In this document: one piece after another, positions 1-5,801 of the stretch
Position numbering within the stretch: position 1 is the stretch's first letter
How the letters are laid out: each line of letters begins with the position of its first letter
Assembly (NCBI GenBank): GCA_002323995.1
Contig: DCQY01000052.1
Location: forward strand, 1-8,831
Length of the DNA stretch: 8,831 bases
Reading direction: 5' to 3'
DNA from: Akkermansiaceae bacterium UBA1506
GTDB lineage: Bacteria; Verrucomicrobiota; Verrucomicrobiia; Verrucomicrobiales; DEV007
Translations under genes and position numbers: made by a program
Notes under the pieces: model-generated
What the model was told of the DNA's origin: nothing
The model's input: only the letters and a program-made list of their open reading frames with translations
Databases searched by the model: none

Positions 1-249
1 GGCGAACCGGGAGATGCTAACCGGTCGTTTTCTTGCGACATTTATCACAGTGATGACCACTTTGGCAGGTGGGGGGTTCATCTTTATGTTCTGCCCGAGA
101 GGGACGCTGAGGAACTGGCGCAATGGTATAAAGAAGCGGCGCGTTTGGCGAAGTTAGGACAAATTGATAAAATTGAGGCCTTTGATCAGAAACTGATGAG
201 GAACGCAACGGAAGTTGCCTCTCAACATTATAAAGTGAATCGGGATTAG
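1..249 (+). CDS. C-terminal fragment of an unrecognised protein (5' end outside window)
   Basis: Frame 1 is open from the first base to a TAG at 247-249, giving the last 82 residues of a protein whose start lies upstream of the window. The visible part is hydrophilic: an aromatic/His-rich stretch (CDIYHSDDHFGRWGVHLYV, residues ~13-31 of the fragment), then a Glu/Ala/Lys-rich section that should form two amphipathic helices. There is no signal peptide, transmembrane segment or cysteine motif in this part. Codon use and amino-acid composition look like real coding sequence, and the opposite-strand frame looks like its shadow. I do not recognise the family and give no function. It runs in the same direction as the next gene at 637, but 387 bases separate them, so co-transcription is doubtful. 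Confidence 0.6.
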   Translation, partial: GEPGDANRSFSCDIYHSDDHFGRWGVHLYVLPERDAEELAQWYKEAARLAKLGQIDKIEAFDQKLMRNATEVASQHYKVNRD

Positions 250-258
250 TTGGCTCCC

Positions 259-329
259 GGGTGGAAAATATCTCGCAATGGCACGGATGAGTAAAAGCAA
301 AGTATAGATGCTATGAGGTAGATTTTGTT
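259..329 (+). repeat. Dispersed repeat, copy A
   Basis: Core 293-329 (37 bp, starting AAAAGCAAAG and ending TTTTGTT) matches 3096-3132 at 31 of 37 positions without gaps. The similarity appears to extend leftwards: a GGGTG at 259-263 and a GGCAC at 280-284 occur at nearly the same spacing as GGGTGC and GGCACCC in copy B. In copy B these form an inverted repeat; in copy A only the GTG/CAC centre still pairs. In both directions the differences between copies mostly change the amino acid, so the conservation is of DNA or RNA and not of a peptide. Both copies are in direct orientation. The repeat family is not recognised. Confidence 0.55.
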
Positions 330-342
330 GAACCGTTGGCTG

Positions 343-360
343 GCGTGCGTTAGTGCACGC
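343..360. other. Small GC hairpin next to repeat copy A
   Basis: GCGTGC (343-348) and GCACGC (355-360) form a perfect 6-bp inverted repeat with a 6-base loop. It lies 13 bases after the repeat core. It is not followed by a run of T on either strand, so it does not look like an intrinsic terminator. It may belong to the repeat element or be chance. Confidence 0.35.
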
Positions 361-550
361 TCTCTTTGGCTCACTAACTTAGGGCTTCCTAACTCGTCGC
401 GAATGAATGAGTCTGGATACCGATTTCCACGTTTGGCGTGCTTATCACAAGCGTGGTGAGCGCCGTGACTGATCCTCTTTAACCCAATCCGCTTCGCCTC
501 CAAGTGCGCCTTAAAAGATCCCTAACAAAAGTAAGTTGAAAGCAGTAATA

Positions 551-577
551 GGGCTTTGGCCTCGTGACCAAAGGCCC
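551..577. terminator. Bulged hairpin, possible terminator or leader structure
   Basis: GGGCTTTGG (551-559) pairs with CCAAAGGCCC (568-577): nine base pairs with one bulged G, around an 8-base loop. Only a weak pyrimidine stretch (TCGTCTTTA) follows on the + strand, so it is at best a poor intrinsic terminator for the gene ending at 249. It lies 60 bases before the ATG at 637, so it could equally be in the leader of that gene. The stem is seen directly; the role is inference. Confidence 0.4.
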
Positions 578-636
578 TCGTCTTTAAGCAGGCTTGGTGG
601 ACATTGTCGCGATTCGCCCTTAAACAGAGCAAAGTT

Positions 637-1623
637 ATGGCCAGATATATCATATTGTTTTACGGGATTCTGGGTCTGTTGGTCTATGGTGAAGAGGACA
701 GGAAAACACCAAGGAAGGCCGGTCATGAGTTTGTGGACCCCCTCCTCCGGGCGCGGGTAGCAAGCCCGATGCCTGAGAGCGAAAAGGAGTGGGAAGTGCT
801 AAAAGAAAAATGGATGGGGCGAATCACGGATGAGTGCTTTTCAGGCTGGCCAGATCGTGTCAGCCCCGATGATCCAAAGGAGGTTTTCAGTGTTGAGAAA
901 GAAGGGGTGGCTCTCCGGTGTGTTGAATACTCAAGCATGGGAGGCCGCCTCCCTCTTTACGTTGCTCACCGTTCGGGCCTGGAGGAGCCCGAACTCGTTG
1001 TTCTCAATCTGCTTGATGTGGCAGCTTGGGAAGAATTCTTGGCGACGATGAGGCCTGGTTTCGAGAAGCAATTGAGTGGGCAGAGCCTACCCGAGGGAGA
1101 CCCAAAGTCGTTCAAGCAGCATCAAGGAATGTTCGGTTCGTTTAAGTGGGTCATGGCTTATGCGCCGCCGACTGGAGTTGGCCCGACTCAGCTGGGGCCT
1201 GAGAAAACGGGAAAGCGGAATCTCAGGTTGCAAGCTGCCGGACAGACGATTGATAGCGTCAGGGTTTGGGATGCCCGAAGGGCAATACAGACTCTTCGAT
1301 CTGTTGGAGGAATGGAAAACGTCTCGCTATGGCTTCAGGGAAGCGGGAGAATGGCAGGTGTTCTCACCTATGCCTCTCTCTTTGAGCCTGAGATCACCCG
1401 CCTCGATCTTCATAACCCGCCACTTTCCCATAACGATGGGCCGTTTTTCTTCAACGTCCTACGAATCATGGATATGCCGCAGGCGGTGGCGATCGCGCTT
1501 GAGCGATCAAAGGTGGTCATATATCAAAAGGGAAAGAACGGATGGGAATATCCTTTGTCGGTGGCCCAGAAGCTGGGTTGGGAGACAAATCTTCAGCTCA
1601 GGTCCAATCAGGTCGACAACTAA
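637..1623 (+). CDS. Secreted stand-alone C-terminal domain of acetylxylan-esterase-like alpha/beta-hydrolase family
   Basis: This 328-residue protein has a signal peptide (hydrophobic residues ~4-18, MARYIILFYG...) followed directly by a domain I recognise as the second half of large two-domain alpha/beta-hydrolase (acetylxylan-esterase-like) proteins common in Planctomycetota and Verrucomicrobiota. Landmarks are FSGWP (68-72), VFSVEKEGV (83-91), LNLLDVAAWEEFL (123-135), GVGPT (180-184), GQTIDSVRVWDARRAI (202-217), MAGVLTYASLFEP (239-251), SHNDGP (264-269) and WEYPLSVAQKLGW (303-315). The nucleophile elbow, normally GxSxG, reads GRMAG (237-241), with Met in the serine position, so hydrolase activity through this site is unlikely. 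Family members usually have another ~300-350-residue domain before this one, which is missing here, so the gene may be an internally deleted paralogue or a binding/pseudo-enzyme domain. I chose ATG 637 over an in-frame TTG at 604 because it begins the signal peptide cleanly. No clear ribosome-binding site precedes it. The gene is convergent with the sialidase. Confidence 0.7.
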   Translation: MARYIILFYGILGLLVYGEEDRKTPRKAGHEFVDPLLRARVASPMPESEKEWEVLKEKWMGRITDECFSGWPDRVSPDDPKEVFSVEKEGVALRCVEYSSMGGRLPLYVAHRSGLEEPELVVLNLLDVAAWEEFLATMRPGFEKQLSGQSLPEGDPKSFKQHQGMFGSFKWVMAYAPPTGVGPTQLGPEKTGKRNLRLQAAGQTIDSVRVWDARRAIQTLRSVGGMENVSLWLQGSGRMAGVLTYASLFEPEITRLDLHNPPLSHNDGPFFFNVLRIMDMPQAVAIALERSKVVIYQKGKNGWEYPLSVAQKLGWETNLQLRSNQVDN

Positions 1624-1743
1624 GGGCTAGGGATTGAGTAGAATGAAAAGGGTTGATTTCTTTTCAGCTCGCTGGCGGCAGCCCTAAAAATAAAGGAAAA
1701 AAACAGCGTTACCTCAGCAAATAAGCGGGTTGTAGATCGTAAC

Positions 1744-2937
1744 TTAGAGACCGAATTCTGACAGTTCGATGGTTTGGAACACCAAGTCGGCTCGCGACGA
1801 TTCGTAAAGAATTCCCAAGGTGTCTTCGTCGACCATGGCGAGGGCCGAGTAGGCACCCCCCTTGGCATCGAGCTGGATGGCCTTTTCTTTGGGCCAGGTT
1901 TTTCCCTGGTCCAGGCTGACTTGAACAGTCATGTTTTGTCTTTTGCTCGTGTGGTGTGGATTGGAGAAGAACAGCACACGCTTCCCATCTGGAAGGTCGT
2001 GGGAGAGGAGGCTTGCCATGCAGACAGGTTCGGGGAGGGCGCCGTGGTCGGAGGAATGGACCTTCCAGGACCGGCCAAGGTCATTCGTGACAGAGACAGC
2101 TCGACCGTTGGTTGCTGACTTATCTTTCCGATTGCGATCGTCGCGCATATTCAGCATAAGGGAACCTTTCTGAAGTTCGACAACCGCGCACTCACTGGTG
2201 TTGCTTCTAGCGGGAGGGCTCACGGTCCATGTCTTTCCGTGATCTTTACTCCACATGAGATTAGAAAAAGACTCTCCGTTCTCGTCGCGTCCCTGGGAAG
2301 GGATAACTAAGGTCCCATCTTTGAGGGTGATTCCGTTTCCTGGGGCCGGGGCAAAAAGAACCCAGGCTTCCTTTTTTAGGTCTCGAGTTCTGTTCTCAGG
2401 TTTGGACCAGGTCCTTCCATCGTCGTTTGATTGGACGAACATGAATTGGGTGGTCTTGCCAATCTCGAACCCAGCCTCCGAGCCTTTCCCGGCCCACTGA
2501 TGGGTATTGGGTTTTCCGTGGGTCCAGAGAGCAGAGACAAAGATCTGGCCTGTGGATTGATCTACGAGAATGTTTGGGTCCGAGCATCCGTTTTGGTTTT
2601 CGGGCAGCCCCCCGTATTCTCCCATGTCCATAATGGGGACAGGATCGGCCCACGTCTTGCCTCCATCGGTCGAGCGGGAGAGGCCTATGTCCATGTGTTC
2701 TTGCAGGTCTTTGCGTGAGTTGTAGCGCATGTCGTAGACGGCGAGAAGCGTTCCGTCGTTGGTGCGAGCCAGACCAGGAATGCGAAAGGTGTGGCAGTCG
2801 TGTTGGCCCCGCGAGTGAATGATGACGAAGGGTCGATCGCTTTCAGGAATAGGCACTTCGGCTACTATTTGGTGGAAGGAGAGTAGTCCGCTGAAGAGAA
2901 CGGCAATTGAGAGTGAGGGAACTTGGCTGGGACGCAT
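1744..2937 (-). CDS. Exported exo-sialidase (GH33-type, Asp-box six-bladed propeller)
   Basis: This 397-residue enzyme is expected to remove terminal sialic acids (or related nonulosonic acids) from glycans outside the cytoplasm. A signal peptide occupies about residues 1-26 (SIAVLFSGLL core). The FRIP motif at 51-54 supplies the first arginine of the carboxylate-binding triad (Arg52); likely partners are Arg265 (NMRDDR) and Arg333 (SKRQNMTV). Asp77 is a plausible acid/base in the loop after FRIP. Glu249 (SECAVVEL), Tyr363 (GAYSALA) and Glu379 (LYES) match the Tyr/Glu nucleophile region. Five Asp-boxes are visible near residues 89-96, 170-177, 230-237, 284-291 and 341-348 (SxDxGxTW type; the fourth reads TNDLGRSW). 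Length fits a single-domain bacterial sialidase. The frame extends upstream to 3057, but the extra 40 residues are polar and would bury the signal peptide, so the ATG at 2937 is preferred. It is divergent from the lyase gene at 3170. Substrate specificity cannot be read from sequence. Confidence 0.9.
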   Translation of the reverse strand: MRPSQVPSLSIAVLFSGLLSFHQIVAEVPIPESDRPFVIIHSRGQHDCHTFRIPGLARTNDGTLLAVYDMRYNSRKDLQEHMDIGLSRSTDGGKTWADPVPIMDMGEYGGLPENQNGCSDPNILVDQSTGQIFVSALWTHGKPNTHQWAGKGSEAGFEIGKTTQFMFVQSNDDGRTWSKPENRTRDLKKEAWVLFAPAPGNGITLKDGTLVIPSQGRDENGESFSNLMWSKDHGKTWTVSPPARSNTSECAVVELQKGSLMLNMRDDRNRKDKSATNGRAVSVTNDLGRSWKVHSSDHGALPEPVCMASLLSHDLPDGKRVLFFSNPHHTSKRQNMTVQVSLDQGKTWPKEKAIQLDAKGGAYSALAMVDEDTLGILYESSRADLVFQTIELSEFGL

Positions 2938-3169
2938 AGAAAGAGGTGAGGCTTGTTCGTTTGGATCTCGGCGTGGAGAGTTTGAATTAAGGTGTTCCTG
3001 AGCTCGGGGCGACCTAGAAAAGAGCGTGGAAAAATTTTCCTGCTTTGTCGTGCCCAAAGGGTGCTTCTTTGTTTAGGGTAGGCACCCATGTTTGGAAAAG
3101 CAAAGCATAGATACCCAGAGGTAGACTTTGTTCTAGCGGTTTTTGGTTGTTTGAAGCACTATCGAAAAA
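2938..3169. promoter_or_regulatory. Divergent intergenic region between sialidase and lyase
   Basis: The 232 bases between two divergent starts must contain the promoters of both genes. The visible structure is repeat copy B with its GGGTGC/GCACCC inverted repeat. No convincing sigma-70 boxes or operator could be picked out by eye. Part of the interval is open in frame with the sialidase (to 3057), but that extension is not thought to be translated. Confidence 0.4.
3059..3132 (+). repeat. Dispersed repeat, copy B, with hairpin
   Basis: The core 3096-3132 matches 293-329 at 31 of 37 positions. Immediately to its left, GGGTGC (3059-3064) and GCACCC (3082-3087) form a perfect 6-bp inverted repeat around 17 bases, with a less paired equivalent at the same place in copy A. 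The core ends 37 bases before the ATG of the lyase gene, so if it is transcribed it would lie in that gene's leader. Direct orientation relative to copy A. No open frame is conserved between copies. Confidence 0.55.
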
Positions 3170-4528
3170 ATGAGTGCCTCTAGAGTGAGTGCGATCGTCA
3201 CTATCCTTTTCACGATATTATCGAGTGTTAAAGGAGGAATCGTCGCCTTTCCCGGAGCTGAGGGATATGGTCGATTTGCTCAGGGCGGTCGAGGAGGAGA
3301 TGTTTACATTGTCACAAATCTGAAAGATGACGGCGAAGGTTCACTGCGACGTGGCATTGAAAGTCAGAGGGGACCAAGAACCATTGTGTTTGCCCTATCC
3401 GGTACGATTGCCCTGAAGTCTGAACTGAAAATTAAAGAATCCTATCTCACCATTGCCGGACAAACTGCCCCTGGTGACGGTATCTGCCTGAGGGATTACG
3501 GGCTAAAAATATCAGAGGTGAGTAATATCATCATCAGGTATATCCGAATCAGGATGGGTGATCAGAATAAGGGTTCTTCCAGTGGTGCGGATTGCATCAC
3601 GAGCATGAAAATTTCGGACGTGATTTTTGATCATCTTTCTTTGGGATGGGGTATCGATGCGATTCATGATAATAGGGAAGGAGGTAACTTCACCCTTCAA
3701 TGGTCAATCTATGGAGAAACGCTGCATGACTCGATTCATTATAAGGGCGTTCCCCATTCCAAGCTTGGTTCGATGAGGGAGACGACGAAAAACATCAGTC
3801 TTCATCATAATTTGTTTCACTCTACCCACGCGAGACATCCCAGCATGGGAGGAGGTGAAGCCACACCTGAGGATGTTATCATCGATTTCCGAAATAATCT
3901 GATCTACAACGCCGGGGGCACGACTAATCTCGGGGCGCGACTGAATATGATTAATAATTTCTACGAAAAGGGGCCCGATACAAAAATAACTTCTCTTCCT
4001 TTGAGGATCAAAGCACAGGCGGGCAAGGGGCCAGCACCGACAGGGTTTATTTCAGGCAATGTTTTTTCTTGGAATCAGGGATGGTCTGAAAATAACTATT
4101 CTGCGATCCAATACAAGCAGGAGAGCGATAGCAAATATTTGAGTTCAAGTCAGAAAGAATGGGAGCTACCGGGAGAGTTGGTCTTCGGAAAAAACAAACC
4201 GTCGACTCACAGCGCCGAAGAGGCCAGAGATTTGATTTTGCAGCATGCTGGCGCCTCCAAAAGTCGGGATGCCTGTGATGATCGAGTTATCGAGGAAGTG
4301 CGAACGGGAACGGGAAAAATTCCTAATTCGCAGGATGAGGTGGGCGGATGGCCGAAATTGAAGTCTCTGCCTGCTCCTGCCGATACCGACCGCGATGGAA
4401 TGGCAGATAAGTGGGAAATCGCCAACGGACTTAATCCTTCCGAGGCCGGGGATCGCAACGGGGACCGCAATGCCGATGGCTACACCAATTTGGAAGAATA
4501 CATCAACAGCCTCGTGGAAAAGGACTGA
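3170..4528 (+). CDS. Secreted PL1-like polysaccharide (pectate-type) lyase with C-terminal Ca-binding tail
   Basis: This 452-residue protein has a signal peptide (~1-22, IVTILFTILSS core) and a right-handed beta-helix domain of the pectate lyase family 1 type. Motifs in order: AFPGAEGYGRFAQGGRGG (26-43), VTNLKDDGEGSLRRGI (48-63), RTIVFALSGTI (70-80), LTIAGQTAPGDGICL (93-107), IIRYIRIRMGDQ (121-132), FDHLSLGWGID (153-163), then ISLHHNLFHSTHARHPSMG (209-227) and FRNNLIYNAGG (240-250). Asp154 probably sits at the calcium site, and Arg222 in ARHP is the likely catalytic base by family analogy. The tail has DTDRDGMADKWE (405-416), NGLNP (419-423) and a second acidic loop ending GYTNLEEY (437-444), a dockerin/thrombospondin-3-like Ca-binding module frequent in secreted PVC proteins. 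The family cleaves uronate-containing polysaccharides by beta-elimination; whether this one acts on pectate or an algal uronan is unknown. The start is the ATG just after a run of A; no Shine-Dalgarno is seen. It is convergent with the TolB-like gene. Confidence 0.85.
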   Translation: MSASRVSAIVTILFTILSSVKGGIVAFPGAEGYGRFAQGGRGGDVYIVTNLKDDGEGSLRRGIESQRGPRTIVFALSGTIALKSELKIKESYLTIAGQTAPGDGICLRDYGLKISEVSNIIIRYIRIRMGDQNKGSSSGADCITSMKISDVIFDHLSLGWGIDAIHDNREGGNFTLQWSIYGETLHDSIHYKGVPHSKLGSMRETTKNISLHHNLFHSTHARHPSMGGGEATPEDVIIDFRNNLIYNAGGTTNLGARLNMINNFYEKGPDTKITSLPLRIKAQAGKGPAPTGFISGNVFSWNQGWSENNYSAIQYKQESDSKYLSSSQKEWELPGELVFGKNKPSTHSAEEARDLILQHAGASKSRDACDDRVIEEVRTGTGKIPNSQDEVGGWPKLKSLPAPADTDRDGMADKWEIANGLNPSEAGDRNGDRNADGYTNLEEYINSLVEKD

Positions 4529-4584
4529 TTACGTTTCTTTCAATAACTGAATGAATATGGCTGCGAACTGCACGTCAATTGTGC

Positions 4585-5523
4585 TCACTTTGGCGCGTCT
4601 TCGAAGTGTGGATATCGGTAGTCCGCCTTGTCGTCTGTCGAGACCTGTTTCGTCGAATCGTCTTCAGGTTTGTAGAGATAGAGCTTTCCACCTGCCTGAT
4701 AGACGATTGAAGATTCGTCTTTCGACCAACGTGGATAGGCAAACCAGATTGGTTTTTCGTCCCTATTCGCAAACGGTTTTGCATTGGTGATCGTTCGCCT
4801 TTTTGCATCGAAATCCGCGACGTAAAGGATTCGTCCGCTCACTCGTTTTTTGAATCCACGTTGGAACTCGAAGCAGACCCTTGTTTCGGTCGGTGATAGA
4901 CTAACTCGAGCCAGCACTCCCAGGTTGGCCAAGTCACAATCAATGCGTTCGAAGGTCGGCATGACGTTCTCTCCGGGGGTCATCAGGTAGTATCCCATTT
5001 CCTGGCCAGGTGGATTCGATCGTACGAGGATCCGACCATCGGTAAGACAGGTGAAAGCCCAAGTAGAATGCCCTTTGTCGGTTAGAGGAAACTCCTCCCC
5101 GGGTTTCGCGCCCACCCGACTGGCCATCACCGCATAACCACCTCCTTTTGGATTCTTTCGATTCCAAATCGGCGTATTGCTGCCGTCGCGTGTCCAGGTT
5201 TGATTAAAGTCCGTGTGCGTGCCGTCGGTCAGTTGATGTAACCCGGTCCCATCTGCATGGATGATGTGGATAGCCGTTTTCCATTTCGAGACATCGGGAT
5301 CGTTCTTCACCCTGCGAAAGAACACGAGCATGTCGTCGGTCTTTGACCAAGATGGCTTGAAGTCGTGGTGACCGGTGGTGAGCGGTTTGCCCTCCGGTTG
5401 ACCATAAACATTAACGTGGATTTCCCCGTTCATATAGTATGAGCCTCGATCGCCGATCTTCTCGTCAGTGGCGATCAGCGGGCAAACCAGCAGCAGGGAG
5501 CAAATAGAAGAGAGAAATCTCAT
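4585..5523 (-). CDS. Exported TolB/PD40-type beta-propeller protein
   Basis: This is a 312-residue protein with a signal peptide (1-18, FLSSICSLLLV core). The cysteine at 14 is not in a lipobox, so it is probably soluble and periplasmic. Repeated blade motifs of the PD40/TolB type are visible: FKPSWSKTDDMLVFF (55-69), IIHADGTGLHQLT (87-99) followed by TWTRDGS (109-115), VSLSPTETRVCFEF (207-220), and YPRWSKDESSIVYQ (263-276) followed by KLYLYKPED (280-288). Two His-rich sites (HHDFKPSW at 52-59; THTDFNQTW at 102-110) lie at similar points of consecutive blades. Such propellers bind partners or ligands; some relatives are oligogalacturonide lyases (PL22), but I could not confirm that family's metal-binding histidines. 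The start at 5523 is favoured over an in-frame upstream ATG at 5610 by the signal peptide and a good ribosome-binding site. It is convergent with the lyase gene 56 bases away. Confidence 0.75.
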   Translation of the reverse strand: MRFLSSICSLLLVCPLIATDEKIGDRGSYYMNGEIHVNVYGQPEGKPLTTGHHDFKPSWSKTDDMLVFFRRVKNDPDVSKWKTAIHIIHADGTGLHQLTDGTHTDFNQTWTRDGSNTPIWNRKNPKGGGYAVMASRVGAKPGEEFPLTDKGHSTWAFTCLTDGRILVRSNPPGQEMGYYLMTPGENVMPTFERIDCDLANLGVLARVSLSPTETRVCFEFQRGFKKRVSGRILYVADFDAKRRTITNAKPFANRDEKPIWFAYPRWSKDESSIVYQAGGKLYLYKPEDDSTKQVSTDDKADYRYPHFEDAPK

Positions 5524-5532
5524 GAGAAAAAT

Positions 5533-5538
5533 CCTCGT
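5533..5538 (-). promoter_or_regulatory. Shine-Dalgarno sequence of the TolB-like gene
   Basis: On the minus strand ACGAGGAT lies upstream of the ATG at 5523, with GAGG nine bases from the start codon. This is the only clear ribosome-binding site in the window, and it decides the start of this gene against the longer reading frame. Confidence 0.55.
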
Positions 5539-5664
5539 AAGAGGGTGATATTCGGGAAAGCTTTTCTTTTTTCCGATAGCAGAACATTTTATGCCGACAT
5601 GATCAAGCATGACAGCCTGACAAGACCAACCGAATATTAAAAAGTGGTCAGGTAACGGCCCTAT

Positions 5665-5757
5665 TTATTTTGCCAACTCAGTAACAGCGTTGGTGGGATG
5701 GCGGGAACCGAAAGTCCAAGATCCCTCTGTGCTGAATGAAGCGTCAGCCAACAGTCT
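5665..5757 (-). pseudogene. Possible short ORF remnant in intergenic region
   Basis: A 30-codon open stretch on the minus strand, bounded upstream by a stop at 5758-5760 and ending TAA at 5665-5667, reads LLADASFSTEGSWTF then GSRHPTNAVTELAK. The composition looks protein-like, and the ending resembles short hypothetical proteins I associate with PVC genomes, but I cannot verify that. It has no ATG start (only TTG/CTG). The + strand is also open here (5621-5794), so chance is possible. It may be the decayed end of a gene or a conserved intergenic repeat. Confidence 0.2.
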
Positions 5758-5801
5758 TTACACCTTTTCTGATCACCGGGGGTATACCAGTTAAGGCCAA
5801 G

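Larger units (their letters stand above)
250..636. other. Long intergenic region with repeat copy A and two hairpins
   Basis: No convincing gene lies here. The small open frames on both strands have no start context, no family resemblance, and run across repeat and hairpin sequence. It contains a dispersed repeat (259-329) with a second copy at 3059-3132, a small GC hairpin at 343-360, and a stronger bulged hairpin at 551-577. The region must hold the 3' end of the upstream gene and the promoter of the gene at 637, but I could not identify convincing -35/-10 boxes. Confidence 0.6.

Noticed and set aside
246..503. 85-codon minus-strand open frame in the first intergenic region
   Set aside because: It crosses repeat copy A and a hairpin, its frame is interrupted by a stop in repeat copy B, and it has no start-site support. 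Treated as non-coding.
1076..1630. 184-codon plus-strand frame overlapping the pseudo-esterase
   Set aside because: It is Arg/Ser-rich with no family motifs, while the other frame carries a signal peptide and a recognisable domain. A shadow frame.
1624..1743. Possible bidirectional terminator between convergent genes
   Set aside because: A T-run exists on the minus strand, but no good stem precedes it; the AGGGCT/AGCCCT pair is too far apart to count.
2938..3057. 40-residue N-terminal extension of the sialidase
   Set aside because: The extension is polar and would place the signal peptide internally; the ATG at 2937 begins a normal export signal.
5524..5610. 29-residue N-terminal extension of the TolB-like protein
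   Set aside because: A good Shine-Dalgarno and the signal peptide both point to the ATG at 5523.
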